NCBI GenBank assembly: GCA_029858505.1
Contig: JAOUEW010000001.1
Location: 806,001-870,000 of the forward strand
Origin: Deltaproteobacteria bacterium
GTDB lineage: Bacteria; SAR324; JACQKK01
Length of the DNA: 64,000 nucleotides
Reading direction: 5' to 3'
In this document: positions 8,664 through 16,606 of the stretch, one piece after another
Layout: every line of letters begins with the position of its first letter
Position numbering within the stretch: position 1 is the stretch's first letter
Notes under the pieces: generated by a model
Told to the model about the DNA's origin: nothing
Database searches by the model: none
Seen by the model: only the letters and a program-made list of their open reading frames with translations
Position numbers and translations under genes: made by a program

Positions 8664-9578
8664 TTAGGGGGATTCTGGGCGGGCCGTGGGCATATGGGCC
8701 ACGGGGTGGCAGGCCCGATAGGTTTCCCGGAAGTCGGGGGTGTTGACGTGGGCGTACAGGTCCGCCGCCTCCAGTTTGCGGTAGCCAAACAAAAACCGGA
8801 TGCCATCCAGGTCCATCCCCCCCAGAATCAGGTGAATGGCAAAGGCGTGCCGAAGCCCCCGGGGGTTGAAGTTTTTGCGAATGCCCGCCGCCTCGGCGTG
8901 TTTTTTCACCAGTTTCCACACCCCCACCCGTGAAATGCGCGATCCGTTGCGCCCTGGGAACAGGCAAGGGTCCAGGGGGTCCCGCAACCGCCCCGCCCGG
9001 GCCTCTTGGATGTAACGACCCAGCAGGGCCGTGGCCCGGGGGGTGAGGGGCACCATCCGGTGTTTTCGCCCCCCCACCCTTAAAAAACCCAGGTCCAATT
9101 GGGGAGAATCCACGTTCAACCCCATGAGTTCATTCAATTTCAACCCGCAGGAATACAATAATTCTAGAATGGCCCGGTCCCTCAGGCCCAGGTAACGGGA
9201 CTCATCCACGGCATCCAGCAGGGCGGTCACCTCGCCTGGGGTGAGCATGGCGGGGGATTCTTGGAACACTTTGGGGAAGGACACCCCATCGACCGGGTTT
9301 GTGGCGGCGAGGCCCACGCTTTCTAAAAACCGGTAAAACAACTTGAGGGAGGACAAATGACGATTCACCGAACGGGGTTTCATCTGCCTGGCCAAGTCAT
9401 GCTTGTAGTCGGTGATGTCCGCGGTGGTCATCTCCCGCACCCTGGCCGGGAGAACTTCTCCCGCCTGCCCCAGCCAAGCCTGGAACTTCAGCAGGTCCAG
9501 CCGGTGGTTTTGAATGCTGTTCGGGGCATACCCCTTCAGGTGAAGATCGGCGGTGAATTGCAGGATAAGCCGGTTCAT
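8664..9578 (-). CDS. XerC/XerD-like tyrosine recombinase with substituted active site
   Basis: This 304-aa protein (from ATG 9578; ATG 9644 would give 326 aa) has XerC/D length and architecture: an N-terminal SAM-like DNA-binding domain (about 1-95) and a C-terminal catalytic domain. Compared with the Xer residue set R-K-HxxR-H/W-Y, it has Lys at 147 (CGLKLNEL, normally GLRxSEL), Lys 172, Arg at 240 instead of His (RGLRH), Arg 243, Tyr at 266 instead of His/Trp (LFGYRK), and the nucleophile Tyr 275 (DLYAHV). Three of six catalytic positions are therefore changed, while the fold motifs are intact. It may be a weak or structural recombinase, or have a changed role. No flanking attachment sites or mobile genes are visible. 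Confidence 0.85.
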   Translation of the reverse strand: MNRLILQFTADLHLKGYAPNSIQNHRLDLLKFQAWLGQAGEVLPARVREMTTADITDYKHDLARQMKPRSVNRHLSSLKLFYRFLESVGLAATNPVDGVSFPKVFQESPAMLTPGEVTALLDAVDESRYLGLRDRAILELLYSCGLKLNELMGLNVDSPQLDLGFLRVGGRKHRMVPLTPRATALLGRYIQEARAGRLRDPLDPCLFPGRNGSRISRVGVWKLVKKHAEAAGIRKNFNPRGLRHAFAIHLILGGMDLDGIRFLFGYRKLEAADLYAHVNTPDFRETYRACHPVAHMPTARPESP

Positions 9579-9687
9579 GGCGGTGCGCTGCCCATAGGAG
9601 AACGGGGGGACAGGGATACGCCTTCCCAACGGGCGTCTATCCATGGCATAACAGATTTTTCCCCGCCCCGAAACCATCCAAGGCTCC

Positions 9688-11361
9688 ATGGCTGAACTGC
9701 AAGGCTCTCCCACCCTCCGAACGCTCCGCAGCCGTTTCCTGCAAGAGGACGCCACCCGGCTGAACCGCTGGCTGGCCGACGAACACCCACAAATCTCCGC
9801 GTTCATTTTGAACTGGGTGGGCGATGCCGGGCGGCTGGCGGGGTATTTGGCCGGCAAAGACCAGGAAGACCAAGCCGACGTGCTGTTCCGGGTTTCTCGC
9901 ATGGACTGGGACCTGACCCCCACCCCCTTTCAAGAGGAAATCATGGTGGAGGCCCTGCGGCAGATTTCTCCGGGGCTGCGCAAAGTGGAAGACGCCGTTG
10001 AGCCAGAGGCGGGCTCGCCAGTGCGGGGGCTGCCCTTGGTGTTGGAGGCCATGGAACGGCTGGAGGCCGACCGGCGGGAGACCCTGCTGGGGGAGCTGGA
10101 TCTGCTGGATCACCTGCTGGCCAGGGTGGCCCGCCAAACCCTGGCTGGCCGGGGGCCATTGGCGGGGGCGGCCCCCCGGAGTTTCTTTGGGTTGATGAAC
10201 GGCTACTGCGACATGTTGACCCATCAGTTTTCCGTGATGGGCATGGAGTCGGGGATGGTTTATCTGGAATCCATGGAAACCGTGTCGGCCGTGGCCTGGC
10301 CGGAATCCATGAACAGAGACCGCATGGTGTTTCAAGTGGGCATGGAGGATGCCCAGGCCATTTATGTGCTGGCCTCTCCCCGGTTGTTTTACCATTATTT
10401 AGAGTTCGCGTTTTCCTCCACCAAGCCGTTGGCCTATCACAGCGTGATGCGGGGGCGGGTGACCTTTTTGGAAGAACAGGTGGCCCAAGATTTTGTGCGA
10501 ACCCTGGCCGAATACCTGCTGCAGGTGTTGTATCACCAGCCCCCCAGCGAGCCCCCCATGGTGTCTAGCGTGGCCTGGGAGCGTTTGGAGGGAGACATGA
10601 AGGCCCTGGATCAGGCCCCGGTGGTGATTACCCGGTTGGCGTTTCAATTCTCTGGTTCCATGGCGGGGGAGCTGGAAATGGCCATTCCTCCAACCATGAT
10701 GACCGCCCTGGAAAAAGTTCACGGCCCGGATTTGTTCCGCGAGGAACCCCAGGCTGCCCTGGAGTTGGAGACCCCCACCGCCGACACCAAGAAACAACCC
10801 CCCCGGGAGGAAACCCTGGAAGAAATGCTGTGGTCCACCGAGTTGGAAGACGCCGACAGCGCCGCCATCCCAGAGGGGAAAGAGCACCCCATGGATTTCT
10901 TGCTGCGGGGGTTTGCCCCCCAGGCCTTCCCCGCATTGGAAACGGATACGGAGGAAGGGCGGGAGTGGCTGGCGGACACCCACTATTATTATGGCTCTCG
11001 GTTTTTGCAGCGCCGAATGTACCCCGATGCCATGGAGTCTTTGGATTTTGCCCTGCAGTTGAACCCCCAGCACCATTTTGCCCGGCTGCTGCTGGCCGCG
11101 GCCTGGGGCGAAACCGGCCAGTACATGAAGGAAATCATGGTGTACAAAGATTTGGCGGCCCGGGGCCGCTGCGTGCCGGAAACCCAGGTGCTGCTGGCCC
11201 GCCGGTTGTCTTACCTGAAGCGGGTGGGAGAAGCCTTCGACACCCTGATGGAGGCCATCAAGGAAGGGTTCCAGCATTTGGAAATCGTGAACAACGATGT
11301 GTGCTTCCATCCCTTGAGAAACAGCGTACAATGGAGACAATACTTGGCGGGTCGTTCCTGA
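9688..11361 (+). CDS. FliG/FliM-like protein with C-terminal TPR-like region
   Basis: This 557-aa protein has an unusual composition. Residues about 20-155 resemble the FliG middle domain: EHPQISAFILNWV, then ADVLFRVSRMDWDLTP, then a helix ending GELDLLDHLLARVARQTL. Residues about 165-345 resemble FliM: a SFFGLMNGYCDMLTHQF helix, a beta-rich section, RGRVTFLEEQVAQDF (compare the FliM T-x-IE-x-R/Q-V helix), and a SpoA-like tail ELEMAIPPTMM. After an acidic linker (about 350-420), residues 428-545 form TPR-like helices (YYYGSRFLQRRMYPDAMESLDFALQLNP). No signal peptide or membrane segment is present. Other flagellar genes are absent nearby. The domain calls are pattern-based inference, and the cellular role is unknown. 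Confidence 0.7.
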   Translation: MAELQGSPTLRTLRSRFLQEDATRLNRWLADEHPQISAFILNWVGDAGRLAGYLAGKDQEDQADVLFRVSRMDWDLTPTPFQEEIMVEALRQISPGLRKVEDAVEPEAGSPVRGLPLVLEAMERLEADRRETLLGELDLLDHLLARVARQTLAGRGPLAGAAPRSFFGLMNGYCDMLTHQFSVMGMESGMVYLESMETVSAVAWPESMNRDRMVFQVGMEDAQAIYVLASPRLFYHYLEFAFSSTKPLAYHSVMRGRVTFLEEQVAQDFVRTLAEYLLQVLYHQPPSEPPMVSSVAWERLEGDMKALDQAPVVITRLAFQFSGSMAGELEMAIPPTMMTALEKVHGPDLFREEPQAALELETPTADTKKQPPREETLEEMLWSTELEDADSAAIPEGKEHPMDFLLRGFAPQAFPALETDTEEGREWLADTHYYYGSRFLQRRMYPDAMESLDFALQLNPQHHFARLLLAAAWGETGQYMKEIMVYKDLAARGRCVPETQVLLARRLSYLKRVGEAFDTLMEAIKEGFQHLEIVNNDVCFHPLRNSVQWRQYLAGRS

Positions 11362-11385
11362 CCGGCCGTTTTGCCTCCGGATTCC

Positions 11386-12759
11386 ATGACCCATCTTCCA
11401 CCCCCCGTTTCTTCCGGTTCCACCGAGCGACCCACGCTGCGTGACCTTGCCGAATATTTTCGGCAGGGCGAAAAACCCGCGCCCGCCTGGCGGGTGGGGG
11501 TGGAGCAGGAGAAACTTGGCCTGTACACCGCCGACCTGCGGCCGGTGCCCTTCGACGGTCCCCAGGGCATTGAAGCCCTGCTGCGCCAGTTGGCTTCTCG
11601 GTTTGGCTGGGCCCCCCTGGAGGAAGCCGGGCGGCTGGTGGCCTTGTCGCGGGGGGGATCGCTGGTGACCCTGGAGCCGGGGGGGCAGTTAGAGCTGAGC
11701 GGCACCCCCCATCTGTCGGCCAGGGGGGCCCTGAACGAAACCGCCGCCCACATGACCGAAATTCACCAGGTGGGAGAAGAACTGGGCATTCGCTGGTTGA
11801 TGATGGGCCGCAACCCCCACACGCCCCTGACGGCCCTGTCTCGGGTGCCCAAAGAACGCTACCGCATGATGGCGGCCTATTTGCCCAGCCGGGGGGCCCT
11901 GGCCCTGGACATGATGATGGCCACGGCTTCCATTCAGGTGAGTTTAGATTTTGCCGACGAGGCCGACATGGCCCGCAAGCTGCGGGTGGGGCTGGGGCTG
12001 GCGCCAGTGGCGGCGGCGTTGTCGGCCAATTCGCCCTTTGCCGCGGGCCGGCCCGCCGGGGGGGTGTCGGCCCGCACCTTGATTTGGCGGGCCACCGACC
12101 CCGACCGCTGCGGCCTGCCCCCAGGGGTGTTTGACCAGGGGTATGGGTATGAAGATTACACCCGCTGGGCGTTGGATGTGCCCATGTTTTTCATTTACCG
12201 GGAAGGGCGCCAAGTGAACACCCAGGCCATGACCTTCCGCCGGTTTCTGGCCGATGGCTTTCAGGGCTTTCAGGCCACCCTGGACGACTGGGCCCTGCAT
12301 CTGACCACCGTGTTCCCCGAAGTGCGCCTGAAACGCTACCTGGAATTTCGCATGATGGACGCGGCCCCCCCGGCCATGCTGGGGGCTTTTGCCGCCCTGT
12401 GGCGGGGGCTGTTGTATCACCCCCCCACCCTGCAAAAGGCCCTGGGGCTAACCCAGGGGCTGAACGACACCACCGTGGCCCAGGCCCTGGTGGCGGCCGG
12501 AGAGCGGGGGCTGGCCGGGCGCCTGAACGGCACCCCCCTGGCCGAATGGGCCCGCCAAATGGTGGCCCTGGCGGGGAAAGGGCTGGCGGCCCTGGCGAAA
12601 GAACTGCCCCCAGAACACGATGACCGGGCCCTGCTGGCCCCCCTGGAAGACATGGCCCGCCGGGGGGTCTCTCGCGGAGAGGAACTGCTGGCGTTGTTTC
12701 AGGGGCCCTGGAAAGAACAACTTGACCCGCTGTTCCAACGGGCAGACTCTTGGGGTTGA
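11386..12759 (+). CDS. gshA: Glutamate-cysteine ligase (GCS2 / plant-type)
   Basis: This 457-aa enzyme joins glutamate and cysteine, the first step of glutathione synthesis. The GVEQEKLGLY strand near the N-terminus, GGSLVTLEPGGQLELSG, MGRNPHTPLTALSRVPKERY and RGALALDMMMATASIQVSLDF are hallmarks of the proteobacterial/plant type of the GCS2 family rather than the enteric GshA type. The open frame begins with a TTG at 11371, but the ATG at 11386 is more likely. It follows the FliG/FliM-like gene by 24 nt and precedes rsmA by 74 nt, all on the same strand. No gshB is adjacent. Confidence 0.92.
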   Translation: MTHLPPPVSSGSTERPTLRDLAEYFRQGEKPAPAWRVGVEQEKLGLYTADLRPVPFDGPQGIEALLRQLASRFGWAPLEEAGRLVALSRGGSLVTLEPGGQLELSGTPHLSARGALNETAAHMTEIHQVGEELGIRWLMMGRNPHTPLTALSRVPKERYRMMAAYLPSRGALALDMMMATASIQVSLDFADEADMARKLRVGLGLAPVAAALSANSPFAAGRPAGGVSARTLIWRATDPDRCGLPPGVFDQGYGYEDYTRWALDVPMFFIYREGRQVNTQAMTFRRFLADGFQGFQATLDDWALHLTTVFPEVRLKRYLEFRMMDAAPPAMLGAFAALWRGLLYHPPTLQKALGLTQGLNDTTVAQALVAAGERGLAGRLNGTPLAEWARQMVALAGKGLAALAKELPPEHDDRALLAPLEDMARRGVSRGEELLALFQGPWKEQLDPLFQRADSWG

Positions 12760-12833
12760 TTGCGCCGGGCCGATTCCAGTACAACTGGACATAACCGGCG
12801 GGCAGCAAGGCTGGACCAACCGAGGGGTTTGCC

Positions 12834-13697
12834 ATGGGAAAAAAATTCGGCCAGCACTTTTTGCACGACCGCCACGTGCTGGAACGCATTGCCGCCACCG
12901 TGGCCTGCCGCCCCGGCGACCACGTGCTGGAGGTGGGCCCCGGCAAGGGGCCCCTTACCGCCCAGCTGCTGGCCACCGGGGCCACCGTGACCGCGGTGGA
13001 AATTGACCCCGCCATGCTGCCGGGCCTGGAAAACAGGTTTGGAGACAACCCCCGCTTTCGGCTGATTGCCAAAGATATCCTAAAGACTTCGCTGGACCCC
13101 GCCGACCTGTTTGCCAGCCCCCAGCCCTACCTGGTGGCCGCCAATATTCCCTACAACATCACCTCGCCCCTGTTGTTCCGCTTTCTGGCCCACCGCCGCC
13201 ACCTGACCCGGGTGGTGCTGATGGTGCAACTGGAAGTGGCCAAACGCATGGCCGCCATGCCCTCCGACGGCAAAGACTACGGCTCGCTGTCGGTGGCCCT
13301 GGCCGCCGGGTGGCGCTCTCGGCTGCTGTTTCAGGTGCCCCCCGGCGCCTTTCACCCACCACCCAAAGTTCACTCGGCGGTGGTGGCCCTGGAAGCCAAG
13401 CCCGCCATCATGCCACCAGAAGACGAAGCGCGCTACCTGGACCATGTGCAAAAACTATTTTCCAAACGCCGCAAACGCATGGACACCACTCTCCACGGCA
13501 TGTATGGCGGGGCCAAAAAGAAAGAACCCAAACCCACCAACGGGGCCGGTAAACAAAAACCCAGCGCCAACCAGCAATACCCCCACGAAGAAGCCTGGCA
13601 AAGGGTGGATGAACGCATCGCCGGGCGCAGGCCAGAAGCACTAACCCCTGAAGAACACCTGGCGGTCTTTCAAATGATCCGCGACATGGGAGCGTAA
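12834..13697 (+). CDS. rsmA: 16S rRNA (adenine1518/1519-N6) dimethyltransferase
   Basis: RsmA (KsgA) dimethylates two adenines near the 3' end of 16S rRNA during small-subunit assembly. Seen are KKFGQHFLHD at the N-terminus, the SAM loop VLEVGPGKGPLT, VEIDPAM, and the catalytic NIPYNITSPLLF. The 287-aa protein carries an extra Lys/Pro/Asn-rich stretch at about residues 222-245 (KKKEPKPTNGAGKQKPSANQ) inside the C-terminal helical domain. That stretch is not usual for the family and has more A-rich codons than the rest. ATG 12834 was chosen because the conserved N-terminus begins directly there, with GAGGGG about 8 nt upstream. Confidence 0.94.
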   Translation: MGKKFGQHFLHDRHVLERIAATVACRPGDHVLEVGPGKGPLTAQLLATGATVTAVEIDPAMLPGLENRFGDNPRFRLIAKDILKTSLDPADLFASPQPYLVAANIPYNITSPLLFRFLAHRRHLTRVVLMVQLEVAKRMAAMPSDGKDYGSLSVALAAGWRSRLLFQVPPGAFHPPPKVHSAVVALEAKPAIMPPEDEARYLDHVQKLFSKRRKRMDTTLHGMYGGAKKKEPKPTNGAGKQKPSANQQYPHEEAWQRVDERIAGRRPEALTPEEHLAVFQMIRDMGA

Positions 13698-13734
13698 CGC
13701 TCATACGCGGGCTAACCAGCAATGGAGGGAGGGA

Positions 13735-15147
13735 ATGGAAAAATATTTTTGGGTAGCGGTGGCCTTTTTTGTGTTTATCGCCCTAAATGCACGTGCAGAG
13801 ATTGCTTCCTTGTTTCGGTGGCTGAAGGATTCTCTGCGTTCTTTTTTCAAGAACCTGGGGGATTTTCTGTTTTCCATTCGCCGCACAATTTTTCCATGGT
13901 TGGCTTTGTTGGGTCTGGCCATCGTGCTCCTTAATAATCTGCTTTGGGTAGGGCGGAATCCATCAGAATTTGGGTTTGGGAAGGGAGAAGAATTTTTAAC
14001 CAAAGATAGCGGCTTTTGGACTTTCGCTGCCGCCATTGCCGCGGCCCCCTTCGCTTGGTTTATCTGGTTTATCCGGGACAGGGTGAAGGAAATAGACCAG
14101 ACACAGGCCAAGGAAGACTTGGCCCATGAACAATACAAAACCAGTCTGGAACAATTTAACAAGCTCATCGAATGGGCGACCGACTGGCCTATTGAAGGGA
14201 AAACTAAAGGGGAATCACAAGATAAAGCAACTGAAGAAAAACCAAGTGAGAAAGCAACTGAAGAAAAACCAAGTGAGAAAGCAACTGAAGAAAAACCAAG
14301 TGAGAAAGCAACTGAAGAAAAACCAAGTGAGAAAGCAACTGAAGGAGAACCAAAATATAAAACTGAGGGGAAAACAGATAAAGCCAAAGTTCTTCGTGCC
14401 GCCGCCGCCATCCTTCAATTTTCAGATTACTTGGGGGATGGGGGGATGGTCCCGCCAAAATACCGGGTGAAAGATCAAGATGCGGAAGAATCGGTGAAGG
14501 AAAAGGTTGAAAAGAATTCTTATCGGTTACCCATTCTCAGCACCCTGAAGGCGATTGTGTCTGCACGACCAAAACCGCCGAAAGATTGGGATGGGAAGAG
14601 TGAGGTTGAAGGAGATATTCCTAAGGTTATCAAAGAGGCCGTAGAAACGGTGATTCGCACGAGGGGGACGTTTGTGGGGAATGATTTTTATGGATGGCCC
14701 TTATGGAGGATGAATTTATACGAGGCCAATCTGGCGGGGGCAAACTTTAGTGAGGCCAATCTGAAAGGGACCCACCTAGCAAAGGCCAACCTGCAGGGGG
14801 CCAACCTAATGTATGCCAACCTGCAGGGGGCCGCTCTGATAGAAACCAACCTGCAAAATGCCTCATTGTTTAAGAGTAATCTGAATGGTGCCCATTTGGC
14901 ACATGCTAAACTAGAGGGGGCCAATTTGGAGGGGGCCAAAGATTTAACTTGGGAACAGGTACTCACGGCGAAGTATTGGAAAGGAGCCATACTCCCAGAG
15001 GAATTGAAAAACAACCCCCCAACGATTGGGATGATTCGTATGGTCGAGGCTGACATGGAAAAGAGTGGCAGGTCGTTTGACTTCGCCCAAACCCGCCAAG
15101 ATGTTCTAGCGTATTGTGGCATAGACCGACTTCCCGGCGAATCCTAG
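13735..15147 (+). CDS. Membrane protein with internal tandem repeat and C-terminal pentapeptide repeats
   Basis: This 470-aa protein has hydrophobic segments at about residues 4-18, 52-71 and 93-113, then a charged helical region. Next come four perfect copies and one degenerate copy of a nine-residue unit KATEEKPSE (residues about 164-208). A cluster of A(N/D)LXX pentapeptide repeats follows (about 322-402: EANLAGANFSEANLKGT and similar), forming a right-handed quadrilateral beta-helix. The last 65 residues are non-repetitive. Pentapeptide proteins are often binding scaffolds, and some mimic DNA, but nothing here says which. The gene is clearly richer in A/T than its neighbours and is flanked downstream by a repeat block, suggesting horizontal arrival. 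Function unknown. Confidence 0.8.
   Translation: MEKYFWVAVAFFVFIALNARAEIASLFRWLKDSLRSFFKNLGDFLFSIRRTIFPWLALLGLAIVLLNNLLWVGRNPSEFGFGKGEEFLTKDSGFWTFAAAIAAAPFAWFIWFIRDRVKEIDQTQAKEDLAHEQYKTSLEQFNKLIEWATDWPIEGKTKGESQDKATEEKPSEKATEEKPSEKATEEKPSEKATEEKPSEKATEGEPKYKTEGKTDKAKVLRAAAAILQFSDYLGDGGMVPPKYRVKDQDAEESVKEKVEKNSYRLPILSTLKAIVSARPKPPKDWDGKSEVEGDIPKVIKEAVETVIRTRGTFVGNDFYGWPLWRMNLYEANLAGANFSEANLKGTHLAKANLQGANLMYANLQGAALIETNLQNASLFKSNLNGAHLAHAKLEGANLEGAKDLTWEQVLTAKYWKGAILPEELKNNPPTIGMIRMVEADMEKSGRSFDFAQTRQDVLAYCGIDRLPGES
14224..14358 (+). repeat. 27-bp in-frame tandem repeat
   Basis: Four identical 27-bp units (14224-14250, 14251-14277, 14278-14304, 14305-14331) are followed by a diverged fifth unit. 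Each encodes KATEEKPSE. Perfect identity at the DNA level suggests recent expansion by slippage or recombination, so copy number may vary between strains. Confidence 0.95.
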
Positions 15148-15150
15148 CCA

Positions 15151-15361
15151 AAAACACCTCACCCCGCCCGCTGGCGCGGGCTGCCCCTCTCCCGAAGAGA
15201 GGGGCGATGCTCGAAGCCACCGGATATTTTATTCAGCCGTTCGGAAAATAAAAGACTGAAAGGAAGCAAGCGCGCAACTTTTCGGCTTCGATGCATTTCC
15301 CCTCCACGAAGGGGAGGGGATGCCTGCGTAGCAGGCAGGGGAGGGGTGTGTTTCGGCTTCC
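15151..15361 (+). repeat. Dispersed nested inverted-repeat element, copy A
   Basis: This element is bounded by ACACCTCACCCC on the left and GGGGAGGGGTGT on the right. Inside are short hairpins (CCCTCTCCCGAAGAGAGGGG; CCCCTCCACGAAGGGGAGGG; GCCTGCGTAGCAGGC) and an inverted pair GCTCGAAGCC/GGCTTCGATGC around a low-GC core. Near-identical copies occur at about 15595-15745 and, in opposite orientation, at 21227-21428 and 21450-21651. Confidence 0.8.
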
Positions 15362-15373
15362 CTCTTGTTCCCA

Positions 15374-15588
15374 AAAACACCCCTCCCTGGCGGCTGCGCC
15401 GCCTGTCCCTCCCCGTCGGAGAGGGACAATACGGCTTAGGCCAACGGATTCTAGTTTTATCTATTCAGTTGATGAAGCCGGAAGGAAGAAAACAAAAACC
15501 ATTGGCTTCACGCTGTTCCCCTCCACGAAGGGGAGGGGTGTTGTTGGGATGCCTGCGTAGCAGGCAGGGGAGGGGTGTTGTTGGAGAG
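15374..15588 (+). repeat. Dispersed nested inverted-repeat element, variant copy B
   Basis: This variant begins AACACCCCTCCCTGGCGGC and ends GGGGAGGGGTGTTGTT. It has a GGCGGCTGCGCCGCC hairpin, a GTCCCTCC/GGAGAGGGAC pair, a low-GC core, the CCCCTCCACGAAGGGGAGGG hairpin and GCCTGCGTAGCAGGC. Related variants lie at 32045, 34030, 39655, 44589, 44804 and 53757. Confidence 0.7.
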
Positions 15589-15872
15589 GGGCGATGCTCG
15601 AAGCCACCGGATATTTTATTCAACCGTTCGGAATATAAAAGACTGAAAGGAAGCGAGCGCGCAACTTTTCGGCTTCGATGCATTTCCCCTCCACGAAGGG
15701 GAGGGGATGCCTGCGTAGCAGGCAGGGGAGGGGTGTTGTTTGGAGGGGATGCCCGCAGGGCAGGGGAGGGGTGTTGTTTGGAGGGGGTGCCTGCGTAGCA
15801 GGCAGGGGAGGGGTGCTGTTGGGATGCCCCGCCAGGGGCAGGGGTGTGGTTGGAGAGGGTGACTGTTGAGGA
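15589..15872 (+). repeat. Partial element copy plus short tandem G-rich units
   Basis: A half copy of element A (15589-15745) is followed by several repeats of a short unit around GGGGAGGGGTGTTGTTTGGA, alternating with GCCTGCGTAGCAGGC or GCCCGCAGGGC hairpins, up to about 15860. This fills most of the gap between the pentapeptide-repeat gene and the lipoprotein gene. No gene is supported here; the open frames are peptides read from the repeats. Confidence 0.7.
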
Positions 15873-15874
15873 TA

Positions 15875-16606
15875 CTAATTCTGAGCCAAGCGCTTTAAGC
15901 CCATGAACCGCAACTTGTGCCAGCGCGGGGTGAGGGTGGCTTCCATGCGGGCCAGCAATTTGGCGGTGAGTTCTTCTCCCCGTTCATCCAGGGTCATGGA
16001 TTTGTTTTCATCCAGCCGTTGGCTGAGATGAATCCGCCAGACCACTTCTCCCGTTGCGGTGTCAATCAGGGTTCCCACCACCCCGGCCTGAGAGCCTTCC
16101 AGGCAGCCATCGCAGGGGTACAGAGAGAATTCCACTTGGAACAGCAGAGAAACCTGTTGGGATTTTCCCAGCCGGTTGGCGGTTTCGATTTCAGACACCC
16201 CAATCTGCGCCAGGGTTTCAGAGTAGACCAAGTAATCGTTGGCCAGGGGGGTTCCCTTGGCGCTTTCTAAGAACTGGCTGCGGGTCACCAGCCGTTTGAC
16301 CAGGGGAGATTGGGACAGGTTGGCTTCCACCTGGTCCACCAGCCGTTCTTTCAGCCCCGCGGGCAGGCCAGAGTTATCCCTGGGGGCGTTGAGGAACAGC
16401 ACCTCTCGGCCAGCCAGTTCGTGGGCGTCATGGGTTTGGTACACGGGGTCTAAAGAGCAGCCCGCCAGCAGCCCCGCCGCCAGGGCCACCAGCCCCCACT
16501 GGGGGGCGTTCCACTGAAAGAGAAAACCGGAAACACGGCGGAACACCACGGCGGGAGAAAACGGGGCGGGGGTTTCAGTATTCCAGATACGAACGCAGAC
16601 CTTCAT
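15875..16606 (-). CDS. Putative outer-membrane lipoprotein of unknown function
   Basis: This protein of about 243 aa has the lipobox LLAGCS, preceded by a hydrophobic run (WGLVALAAGLLAG), predicting a lipid-anchored envelope protein. ATG 16606 has GAAGG 5 nt upstream, but it gives an unusually long leader and overlaps the amiC end by 32 nt. A GTG at 16549 would give a more normal signal peptide and remains possible. The mature part (QVEANLSQSPLVKRLVTRSQF, GTLIDTATGEVVWRIHL) recalls small envelope lipoproteins of the LpoB/FlgO type, which I note only as a resemblance. It has a CDGC pair. It lies directly downstream of amiC and may act in peptidoglycan or envelope maintenance. Confidence 0.7.
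   Translation of the reverse strand: MKVCVRIWNTETPAPFSPAVVFRRVSGFLFQWNAPQWGLVALAAGLLAGCSLDPVYQTHDAHELAGREVLFLNAPRDNSGLPAGLKERLVDQVEANLSQSPLVKRLVTRSQFLESAKGTPLANDYLVYSETLAQIGVSEIETANRLGKSQQVSLLFQVEFSLYPCDGCLEGSQAGVVGTLIDTATGEVVWRIHLSQRLDENKSMTLDERGEELTAKLLARMEATLTPRWHKLRFMGLKRLAQN

Noticed and set aside
14224-14358. Possible CRISPR-like array
   Set aside because: Units are contiguous 27-bp tandem repeats inside a coding frame with no spacers.
15229-15870. Short frames giving peptides like PPRRGGDACVAGRGG
   Set aside because: The same peptides recur in all copies of the dispersed element; they are read from repeat hairpins.
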